64,000 nucleotides of DNA from Coptis chinensis. Lineage: Eukaryota > Streptophyta > Magnoliopsida > Ranunculales > Ranunculaceae. The stretch lies in NCBI GenBank assembly GCA_015680905.1, contig CM027380.1:53275001-53339000 (forward strand), read 5' to 3'. Shown one piece after another: positions 23,528 to 32,701 of this stretch. The notes beneath the pieces are model-generated. The model was given only the letters and a program-made list of their open reading frames with translations. It made no database searches and was not told the origin of the DNA. The stretch's first letter is position 1, and each line of letters opens with the position of its first letter. The position numbers were made by a program, and so were the translations under genes.

Positions 23528-24869
23528 TGATAAGTGCTCAAAAGTAATGATTTATAACCCCAATTATGTGTATGTTAATCTCTATTTTATATTTAAATAT
23601 TCTAATATGATGCAATTTGAGTTTTTGCAGGTCAAAGAACCTAAATGTAAAATATGGAGGGAAAAGAAGTCAAACAAGTCAAAAAAGAGTCCTTTGGGAA
23701 TTCTGAGCTAAAAGGCTAGGGCAAAACCGTCATATTTGTCTCCATAAGTGCCAAGCCTAATGGGACTCTAAAAGAGGATAATGATTGAGTTAGAAGAGTT
23801 TTCAATCTGATCTCAAAGCCTTAATTTCGACTTCATAGGAATAGGAGATCAACATGGAAAAGAAGTCAGAGTTTTACAAGAATTAGGAAATCGAAGTCAT
23901 TTGTAAGTCGCAACTTGGGAAATAGCTGCTTGAGGGCAAAGTGGGTCACGATCAACTTTTGGTCAACCAATTTAACTTTTCCAATATTGCTTCTAGAAAT
24001 ATTACAGAGAGTTTGACACCAAATAAACATAAGATTTGGATCTTTATTTAGACGAGCATTTAAGCCACTATATAAGGCACAAAAACCTCGGTTTACATCA
24101 TCTAGGAAATTTAGTGTTTGTATCTTAGATCTAGAATTAAGAGAGAAGAAAGTTCAGACCTTTTCACCATTAATAGCTATAAAGATTATTCATTTTTATT
24201 TTTTAAAGGAATAATCTTTATAGCTATTAATAGTGAAAAGGTCTAAACTTTCTTCTCTCTTAATTCTAGATCTAAGATACAAACACTAAATTTCCTAGAT
24301 GATGTAAACTGAGGTTTTTGTGCATTATATAGTGGCTTACATGCTCGTCTAGATAGAGATCCAAATCCTATGTTTATTTGGTGTCAAACTCTCTGTAATC
24401 TTTCTAGAAGCAATCCTGGAAAAGTTAAATTTGGTTGAACCAAAGTTGGACGTGACCTACTTTGCCCTCAGAGGTTATTTCTCAAGCCTGGCTCTTTCCT
24501 CTGCCTTTAGTTTCCTAATTCTTGTGAAACTCTGACTTCTTTTCCATGTTGATCTCCTATTCCTATGAAGTCGAAATTAAGGCTTTGAGATCAGATTGAA
24601 GACTCTTCTAACTCAATTATTATCCTCTTTTAGAGTCCCATTAGGTTTGGCACTTATGGAGACAAATATGACGTTTTTTCCCTAGGCCTTTAGCTATAAT
24701 TCCCAGTGACTCCTTTTGACTTGTTTGACTTTTTTTCCCTCCATATTTTACATTTAGGTTCTTTGACCTGCAAAAACTCAAATTACATCATATTAGAATA
24801 TTTAAATATAAAATAGAGACTAACATACACATAATTGGGGTTATAAATCATTAATTTTGAGCACTTTCA
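23528..24869. repeat. 1.34-kb palindrome of two truncated LTRs
   Basis: The plus arm 23528-24191 repeats the first ~660 bases of the 15475 LTR. The minus arm 24209-24869 is another copy of the same portion, head to head. The arms meet around TAGCTATAAAGATTATTC / GAATAATCTTTATAGCTA with a loop of ~17 bases at 24192-24208. At informative sites (for example CACGTCCAACTTTGG) the minus arm matches the 5' LTR better than the plus arm, so it is not a simple copy of its partner. Element A coding sequence resumes right after 24869. Confidence 0.85.
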
Positions 24870-26363
24870 CGTAAAGTTCACTCAAGAGCTGAAGCAACAT
24901 GAAGAACCCATCTGGGAAAGAAAGACCATAGAAACGGTGGAGAAAGTTAATATTAGTACAGGAGAAAGTGAACGTCATACGTTCATTGGCACAAAGATGG
25001 AGGAAAACATAAGAAATGAGTTGATGGTCTTTTTGAAAGAGAATCAGGATATATTCACATGGTCGATGTCGGACCTCACAGGTATCAATCCAAATGTTTG
25101 TTCACACAAGCTGAATATAGAAGAAAATGCAATTCTGGTGCATCAAAAGCATCGGAAGGTGAGACCGATGTATGAAGAAGCGGTGCAAGTCGAGATATAG
25201 AAGATGTTAAAAAATGGCATAATCAAAGAGGTGGAGCATTCTCAATGGGTAGCAAACATCGTGGTAGTACCTAAGAAAGATGGTAGAGTTTGAATTTGTG
25301 TCGACTTTACCGATGAAAATAAAAAGTGTCCAAAGGATCATTATCCCATGCCTAGAATTGATGAGTTGGTTGATCGAACTGTTGGTTTTGAGTTGATCAA
25401 TTTTTGCGATGGGTATTTAGGATATATATTTTCAGATTCTAATGGCTATTGTGGACCAACTAAAAATGGCATTCGTCATTAATGGAGGGATATATTGTTT
25501 TATCAGAATGCCATTTGGGTTGAAGAATGCGGGAGCCACTTATCAATGACTAGTAGAGAAGATGTTTAAAAAACTCATCAAATGAATTGTCGAGGTCTAT
25601 ATAGATGATATGGTCATCAAATCTATAAAAGTTGTAGATTATGTAAAGGACCTCGACACCGTATTCAAAATATTGCGAGAGTTTAATATGAAGCTTAATC
25701 CTGAAAAATGTACCTTCGGGATCAGTTCTGGTAAATTTTTGGGTTCATCGTTACGAAGCGAGGTATCGATGCTAATCCTGATCAAATATGAGCGCTTCAG
25801 AAAATGCCATCACCTACAACCAGAAAGCAGATACAAAGGTTGATGGGAAGAATAGTTGCGCTCAATAGATTCATATCCAGAACTTCGGATCGATGTAAGT
25901 CGCTTTTTAAGTTGCTTAAAAAGAATGTTAAATTCTGTTGGAATGAGGAATGTGAAGAAGCATTTTCTGAATGAAAGAAATATCTGCAAGAAATGCCAAC
26001 ACTTACAAAACCAGATAAGGGAGAAAGTTTGCTATTTTATTTGGTTGTATAAGATTTTGCTATAAGTTTTGTCCTTGTGAAAGTAGAAAATGGGTTGGAA
26101 AGGCCGGTATATTTTCAGAGCAAAACAATGCTCGAGGCGGAGACTCGGTACTCCATTATGGAGAAATATGTTTTAGCACTTTTATTTTCATCTCAGAGAC
26201 TGAAGCCATATTTTCAAGCACATTCTGTGATAGTGATGATGAATCTACCGTTAAAGCAAACTTTAGCAAAAACTGCTAAGTCAGGAAGGATGTCTAAATG
26301 GTCGATACTAATAAACGAATTTGGAGTAGAGTATCAAAACCGAGTATCAGAGAAAAGTTAGGT
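24870..26363 (+). pseudogene. Element A reverse transcriptase and first RNase H, decayed
   Basis: After element B the Tat-lineage polyprotein resumes. The lead-in (ENQDIFTWSMSDLTGINP, HQKHRKVRP) precedes RT: KKDGRV, a stop, ICVDFTDENKKCPKDHYPMP, RIDELVD, then after frameshifts FIRMPFGLKNAGATYQ and EVYIDDMVIKS, with the catalytic YIDD intact near 25595-25607. KFLG and LMGRIVALNRFISRTSDRC follow in shifted frames. The RNase H section (26077-26361) has NGLERPVYFQSKTMLEAETRYS and LALLFSSQRLKPYFQAH. I count at least six stops or frameshifts. RT copies element RNA to DNA; this copy cannot encode it. Confidence 0.88.
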
Positions 26364-26364
26364 A

Positions 26365-26913
26365 TTGGCCGACTTTCTGGCAGATTTTCTATCTAAGGAT
26401 GCTAGTTGGGGCATGGAAGAAGATGAATTCTCAATGCTACAAGAGCCTGAAGATGTTATTGATACAGATGATCCATGGGCGGGAACTAATGGTTGGAGAT
26501 TATTTGTCGATGGATTATTTGGAGGTAAGGGGTGTGGCATCGGAGTGGTGTTGGTCACTCCTGAAAATCAAAGACTCAAAACGGCAATAACATTGGGTTT
26601 CCATGCATCTAATAATGAGGCTGAGTATGAAGCTTTAATAGTTGATCTCGAAATGGCTAAATCTCTCAACATAAAAGAGTTGTCAATCTTCAGTGACTCG
26701 ATGTTCGTGGTTAGCCATGTCAATGGAGGATATTCGGCAAAATGTGAAAACATGGTGGATTATTTGAGCTTCATAAAATCCAAATTGAGGGACTTCAGTA
26801 AGATAAAGGTTCACCATCTCAATAGAAATGAGAACATGCATGTTGATGCCCTGGCATATGTTGCAGCAATGCTGAAAAACACAGAGGGCCGTACTCTACA
26901 TATCAGAGTTTAA
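26365..26913 (+). pseudogene. Element A second (archaeal-type) RNase H
   Basis: The 182-codon open frame starts in the linker (LADFLADFLSKD) and covers a second RNase H domain: WRLFVDGLFGGKGCGIGVVL carries the first Asp, SNNEAEYEALIVDLEMA the Glu, and LSIFSDSMFVVSHVNG the third Asp. HVDALAYVAA near the end carries the last Asp region. A second RNase H of this kind, between RNase H and integrase, is the hallmark of Tat-lineage Gypsy elements (established knowledge), and is why I assign element A to Tat. The domain itself is intact but sits in a broken polyprotein. Confidence 0.85.
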
Positions 26914-28203
26914 CAGAGGCCAAGCATCAACATCGATGACTCAGAAGTTATAGAGATTGATACACTGAGAGCGTCATGGATGGAAGCATATATCTCATAC
27001 TTATCTGAGGGCAAAGTAATGGAGGACAAAAATGAGGCCAGAAGGATTAAGTCTAGCGCTCTAAGATATGTATTGATTGATAATGAGTTATATCGAAAAA
27101 ATCCTAGAGGTCCACATTTAAAATGCATATCGCTTAAGGAAGTGCAGCTAATCATTGCCGAGCTTCACGAAGGAGAATGTGGAAACCACTCAGCTAGTAG
27201 ATCATTAGCTAATAAAATCACAAGGCATGGATATTTCTGGCCTCAAATGTGAAGAGACTATCTTCGATATGTGAAACAGTGCCAAATTCATGGGAAAGCC
27301 ATACATGTTCCAGCTGAAGAGTTACATTGTGTCTCAAACCCCTGGCCTTTTGCTCTATGGGGTATGGATATTGTCGGTCCGCTAACACCAGGAAGAGGCA
27401 AAAGAAGGTTCATGCTGGCGGTCACAGACTATTTCACAAAGTGGGTAGAAGCCATCGCTTTGTAGCACATCAAAGAGCAGGATGTCATAAACTTCCTTTT
27501 TGAGCGAGTCATATGTCGATATGGGTTGCCCTATGCCATTATATCAGATAATGGGCCGCAGTTCGAGGGAGGAAAGGTGAAAACTTTCTTGGAATCTTAT
27601 AAGGTAAAGCATTTCACATCTGTGCCATACTATGCTCAGGGTAACGGGCAAGCCGAGGCAACAAATAAAACCATTATGGATAATATCAAGAAAAAGTTAG
27701 AAGACAAGAAAGGTTTTTGGGTAGATAAGCTAAACAGCATTTTATGGGCTTATAGAACGACACCTCGAACAGCCACAGGTGAATCACCTTTTACTTTGGC
27801 TTATGGCATGGAAGCAGTAACTCCATCTGAAATGGTGGTGTCGACATCCAGAACCAAAATCTTAGTAAATGGTCAAAATGATGAAGGAATGGCTTCAGAA
27901 ATTCTCAATCTCAAGGAAACAAGGGATCAAGCAAGGGTAAGGCTCGACACCTATCATAGGCAGCTCAGAAAAACTTTCAACAAGAAAGTAAGATAAAGGC
28001 ATTTTCAGTAAGGTGATTTGGTCTTGAAAGTGGTCACTCAAGTTACTAAAGAAAAAAAGGGCTGGCAAACTAGTAGCAAGCTGGGATGGGCCTTATATCA
28101 TTCACAAAGTCGGAATCAATGGAGCTTACTACTAAAAATGGTTGAAGGTATAATATTACCAAAGCCTCAAAATGTAAATAATTTAAAAGCATTTTATCAA
28201 TAA
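26914..28203 (+). pseudogene. Element A integrase and C-terminal tail
   Basis: The zinc-binding N-terminus is HEGECGNHSASRSLANKI then GYFWPQM, followed by a stop at 27250 and VKQCQIHGKA, where the second Cys of the usual CxxC pair is lost. The catalytic core has WGMDIVGPLTPGRGKRRF with the first Asp, YGLPYAIISDNGPQF with the second, and GNGQAEATNKTIMDNIKKKL with the Glu. WAYRTTPRTATGESPF and LAYGMEAVTPSE follow. After a stop near 27994 the tail GDLVLKVV and ILPKPQNVNNLKAFYQ ends at 28203. Integrase inserts the cDNA. Stops at 26913, 27250, 27463 and 27994 make this a pseudogene, although the core between 27526 and 27996 is clean. Confidence 0.88.
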
Positions 28204-28333
28204 AGACTATTTCAAGTATCATGATGTATTTTTTTAATTGAGGTTATACATTCAATAAAGATATTGTCATTCTCAAAATCAATGTATATACAAATATAGT
28301 AGATCTTCGTATCTCTAGAATTATATGATTGAT

Positions 28334-28482
28334 AACAAGTCAAACAAAAATCCTGGTGATCTGTAGATCCTCATCTCGATACCAGGTCAAACAAAAATCC
28401 TGGTAATCTGTAGATCCTCATCTCGATACCAGGTCAAACAAAAATCCTGGTGATCTGTAGATCCTCATCTTGGTACTAGATC
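28334..28482 (+). repeat. 47-bp tandem repeat, three copies
   Basis: The unit GTCAAACAAAAATCCTGGTGATCTGTAGATCCTCATCTCGATACCAG starts at about 28339, 28386 and 28433 (quoted unit spans 28386-28432). A fourth isolated copy is at 29789-29836. It belongs to the non-coding 3' region of element A. Confidence 0.8.
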
Positions 28483-28485
28483 AAA

Positions 28486-28830
28486 AATCCTATTCTTGGC
28501 AGCAATGCAAGTTCAAGTCAAAAAATCCAGTTATTGGTAGCAATGTCAAGTTCGGGTAAAAAAATTCAGTTCTTGGCAGCAATATCGAGTTCAGGTAAAA
28601 AAATCCTGTTCTTGGCAGCAATGCGAGTTTAGGTAAAAAAATTCAGTTCTTGGCAGCAATGTCAAGTTCGGGTAAAGAAATCCAATTCTTGGCAGCAATG
28701 TCAAGTTCAGGTAAAAATTTCCAGTTCTTGGCAGCAATGTCGAGTTCGGGTAAAAAAATCATGTTCTTGGCAGCAATGTGAGTTAAGGTCAAAATATCCA
28801 GCTCTGGGCAGCGATGCAAACTTAGGTCAA
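28486..28830 (+). repeat. 39-bp tandem repeat, about nine copies
   Basis: The core TTCTTGGCAGCAATGTCGAG recurs with 38-40-base spacing (28573, 28612, 28650, 28689, 28728, 28767 and further diverged units). Because 39 is a multiple of three, the minus strand stays open and reads PELDIAAKNW-like repeats for over 100 codons. I regard that frame as a by-product of the repeat. 3' tandem arrays are common in Tat elements. Confidence 0.8.
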
Positions 28831-29145
28831 GATCGTGATAACAGAAAGTATGAAATATGTGGTATCGGGTGATCGATACCAGGTTAAAGAATAAGGAGAA
28901 AATAAGGTATGTCTTTAGAAGTGATATTTTGGTTTTTTCTTTGGGTAAAGAGGTCAGAAATGTGATGTCAGTGTCGATGTCGAATGTCAATGTTAGTTTT
29001 TAATTATGGATACAATGTTGAAGGTCGAAGCACGTATTAATAATTAAGAATGCCAGTGGACGAGACAGTGCAATAATATTTCATAAGCATAGGCCAAATA
29101 GCCTATTAAAAATTGAAATAAAAACTAAAAATATAGAAAACAAGG

Positions 29146-29433
29146 CTAATCATCATCTTCATCATCATTGTCATCCTCTTATTCATCTTCATCATCACCA
29201 TCTTCACCATCATCCTCATCATCACGGGTGGTGGAAGACCCATCGCCATCGTTAATATAATCATAGCAGTATGGGTCTCTCAACGATTCGTCGTCATATT
29301 ATTATTCTTCTTCTTCTGGTTTTTCCTCATCATCGGAGTAATCTGTAGTAGGACAATCAGACCAGTGGGGAGGCCAGTCGGGCAGAACCATAAAAATGGC
29401 TAAGGTAATAAGGAAGAGGGAGATGAGAGACAT
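29146..29433 (-). pseudogene. Antisense acidic small frame in element A, three in-frame stops
   Basis: ATG at 29433 opens a minus-strand frame that starts with a hydrophobic stretch resembling a signal peptide (MSLISLFLITLAIFMVLPDW), then becomes acidic (DYSDDEEKPEEEE). Two adjacent TAA codons follow, then the same frame continues acidic (YDDESLRDPYCYDY, DDEDDGEDGDDEDE), one more TAA, and a final acidic run ending at TAG 29148-29146. The total is 96 codons. The frame persists across three stops, so it looks like a decayed coding sequence. Function is unknown. Some of the acidity comes from ATC/ATC-rich simple sequence, so it could be composition only. Confidence 0.35.
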
Positions 29434-29899
29434 TTTTTTTAGTCAGTAAAACTAATGAGGATTGATCAGTAGGGAAATTGTAAGAGACGATTCAAAATCA
29501 GATGTTTAAAGGGTTTTTTATAGTAGTAAAATTTATACAAATAAGAGAATTTAATGGTGATTCGCAAGAAAACGAGGAATATTAATGGTAGGTGAGCAAA
29601 AAAACGATGAACATTAATGAAAAAGTAACTTTTTGTTATCTGTGCGCGGGACAGTTTAGGATTTGAATGTTACTTAAATAAGGGTTAATTAAACGAGGAA
29701 TGTTGGTTTATGAGTCAGTTGGTTAGGTTTGTTTATTATTAGATATGAATGTTTAATTGCTGTATTCATGCATGGTGATAGGTGTAAGGTCAAACATAAA
29801 ATCCTGGTGATCTGTAGATCCTCATCTCGATACTAGGTCAAAAATAAAAATAATAATGATCCAAAGGCGATGGGATATATGGAGATATATCAATATTAC

Positions 29900-30360
29900 T
29901 ATGTATCAATTTGATACTGCTTCTAAGAGGGGTGGTATCAAAGGTCGAATTTTCATTTCAAAATATTATTAAGTATCAATTGATACTGCTTCTAAGAAGG
30001 GTGGTATCGAAGGCCGAATTTTTATTTTAAAATATTATTAAGTATCAATTGATACTGTTTCTAAGAGGGGTGGTATCAAAGGTCGAATTTTCATTTCAAA
30101 ATATTATTAAGTATCAATTGATACTGCTTCTAAGAGGGGTGGTATCGAAGGTCGAATTTTCATTTCAAAATATTATTAAGTATCAATTGATACTGTTTCT
30201 AAGAGGGGTGGTATCGAAGGTCGAATTTTCATTTCAAAATCTTATTAAGTATCAATTGATACTGCTTCTAAGTGGGGTGGTATCGAAGGGCGAATTTTCA
30301 TTTCAAAAATATTATTAAGTATCAATTGATACTACTTCTAAGTGGGGTGGTATCACTTAT
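29900..30360 (+). repeat. 69-bp satellite array in element A
   Basis: GTATCAATTGATAC, a 14-bp palindrome, recurs at 29973, 30042, 30111, 30180, 30249 and 30319: five steps, four of 69 and one of 70 bases. Each unit also carries TAAGAGGGGTGGTATCGAAGG and GAATTTTCATTTC. The plus strand is open for 90 codons with a 23-residue repeat (RGVVSKVEFSFQNIIKYQLI). I do not regard it as a gene. Confidence 0.9.
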
Positions 30361-30419
30361 AATATTAAATAAGGGTTAATGGGATGGTTTAATTCAACGG
30401 ATGTATGGAGATATATCGA

Positions 30420-31121
30420 TGTTAAAGTTAAGTATCGAAACTGCTTTTGGTTGGAGTGGTATGATTATAATTTTCAAAATATGTACTAAGTATCGATACT
30501 ATTTTTGGGTGGGAGTGGTATCGAAATTCGAAGGTGATTTTTAAAATATGTACTAAGTATCGATACTATTTTTTGTTGGAGTGGTATCGAAATTCGATTG
30601 TAATTTTCAAAATATGTACTAAGTATCGATACTACTTTTGGTTAGAGTGGTATCGAAACTCGAAGGTGATTTTCAAAATATGTACTAAGTATCAATACTA
30701 CTTTTGGTTGGAGTGGTATCGAAATTCGATTGTAATTTTCAAAATATGTAGTAAGTATCGATCCGATACTACTTTTGGTTGGAGTGGTATCGAAATTCGA
30801 TTCTAATTTTTAAAATATATACTAAGTATCGATACTGCTTTTGGTTGGAGTGGTATCGAAATTCGATTCTAATTTTCAAAATATGTACTAAGTATCGATA
30901 CTACTTTTGGTTGGAGTGGTATCGAAACTCAAAGGAGATTTTCAAAATATGTACTAAGTATCGATATTGCTTTTGGTTGGAGTGGTATCGAAATTCAATT
31001 GTGATTTTCAAAATATGTACTAAGTATCGATACTACTTTTGGTTGGAGTGGTATCGAAACTCAAAGGTGATTTTCAAAATATGTACTAAGTATCGATACT
31101 ACTTTTGGTTGGAGTGGTATC
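30420..31121 (+). repeat. 66-bp satellite array related to the 69-bp array
   Basis: Units hold GTATCGATAC (10-bp palindrome), TTTTGGTTGGAGTGGTATCGAAA and TTTTCAAAATATGTACTAA. Starts at 30557, 30623, 30689, 30755, 30827 and 30893 give 66-base steps, with one of 72 where ATCCG is duplicated. The layout matches the 69-bp units, so both are subfamilies of one repeat. The array continues at 32381-32520 on the far side of an inserted solo LTR. Confidence 0.9.
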
Positions 31122-32380
31122 TGATAGGGTTATATACTAAAAGCATTACTTTTGTATTAACTCTAATTCTTTATATTTTGAATGAGAATCATATGGACAA
31201 ATGTTATGCATATTATATATGTTATTAGTTATATGCATGCGTCTAATACTTTATGTTGTAGATAATATGGTGTGTGGTGACACACATAAGATTATATCAT
31301 CAGTACCTTATAAAGTATAAGTAAACGTTCACAACCTAGATGGATTTAGACAAACCATTGGTACGGTTGTAGTATAATCTGGTATTAGTCTATCTTGGCT
31401 ATAGGATTACACTAGTACACTTTGTGTGTATTGAACAGGACCAAGTGAGGTTGTTTCTCTTTATATTGACTATATAAGAGAACAAACACCTCTGTTATTA
31501 TGGATGCTTGTCCTCTTAATCCGGATATAATAACGGGCACTTACGTGCATTGTACATTGCTTTAAATCATCAATGAGTGAGATTCATTTGTCAATCAACA
31601 AACTCGATAGATTGGGTAATGACATTGTATGTAAGGTGTGATGCTGATTATAGAAGGAATCCGTGACCCGCGGGAAGTCGGGTTGATGATGTCCCCTTGA
31701 GGAGCTCATAAGGATTGTCATGTAAACCCTACAGGTGGATTTAATCCGACATGACAATGAGGTTGAGTGGTACTACTCAAGGACATAAGAAGTTGATTAA
31801 TGTAGCTGTCAATAACTTGACTTAATCAACGAGTATTCGATATCTTAAACATGGGGAGATCAACGAGCATATAATATGGAGCCCATAAACGTAATACACG
31901 TAATTTGGGATTAGGGCGGTAGTGCAACAATGGCCTTTAGTGGAATAAGCCATTTGTTGACGGACTTGGGCCGTGTGTTATGGGCTAACATGGGAAGCCC
32001 AAGCCCGTCGGGGGACCTAACCCTAATTTCTCCTCATGGTCCCTGTTGTAGCCTATAAAAAGAAACCCTTCTTCTTTGGCCGTTTTTTACTAAGTGTTTT
32101 CTCAAGAAAGACAAGTTCCAAATTCGGTTATGATCTTGTGAGTGAGAGAGGCCAAGAGAGAAAGAAGGGGCTAGTAGATCGTTGCCCACACAACGTCCAT
32201 TCTAAGATAGGAATACAACAAAAGATCAAGAAGTTGCTGATTCGTAGAGCTTGGATTCTCAGAGATATCACAGCTGATCAAAAGTATGATTCCTAACCAA
32301 ATCGTGAATACCCCTTATTCCGTTGCGCATGGGTTCTCACGGTTTGTAAATCATTACATGAAACCATAACAGTTCTTACA
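31122..32380 (+). mobile_element. Solo LTR inserted in the satellite
   Basis: Begins TGATAGGGTTATATAC and ends CATAACAGTTCTTACA, flanked on both sides by the 5-bp target duplication GTATC (31117-31121 and 32381-32385), with the 66-bp repeat continuing on each side. Orientation is inferred from a CCTATAAAAAG TATA-like motif near 32051. There are no internal genes or second LTR, so this is a solo LTR from recombination. The frame at 32036-32296 shows no known domain. Family uncertain; the layout resembles Copia LTRs. Confidence 0.85.
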
Positions 32381-32535
32381 GTATCGAAACTTGAAGGTGA
32401 TTTTCAAAATATATACTAAGTATCGATACTGCTTTTGATTTTAGTGGTATTGAAACTCGAATGTAAGTTTCAAAATATTTACTAAGTATTGATACTATTT
32501 TTTGGTTAGGAGTGGTATCAAAAATTATATTTTTT
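32381..32535 (+). repeat. Continuation of the 66-bp satellite
   Basis: About two and a half further units (GTATCGATACTGCTTTTG, GTATTGATACTATTTTTTGG), more diverged than those at 30.5-31.1 kb. They show the array was split by the solo LTR. Confidence 0.8.
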
Positions 32536-32701
32536 TCTTCTTTTTCATAGATGGTAAATATCATATATATTTACATACATAAGCAGATTATAGCAAGCAA
32601 AAGGATCTAGTTGCATAATTCAAAAGGAGTTTAAAGAAATTAAGAGAGATAGTTAGATCATTGTATCAATATTACAATCAAGAACTATCAGAAAAATAAG
32701 A

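Noticed and set aside
28334..28830. CRISPR-like spaced repeats
   Set aside because: Units are contiguous diverging tandem repeats without unique spacers, in a plant retroelement.
28643..28990. Minus-strand 115-codon frame with PELDIAAKNW repeats
   Set aside because: By-product of the 39-bp repeat; no start context or non-repeat domain.
30049..31228. Plus-strand open frames of 89, 90 and 149 codons with 22-23-residue repeats
   Set aside because: Open only because the satellite periods are multiples of three; the last frame runs into the inserted solo LTR.
32036..32296. 86-codon frame in the solo LTR
   Set aside because: LTR leader sequence just after a TATA-like motif; no domain.
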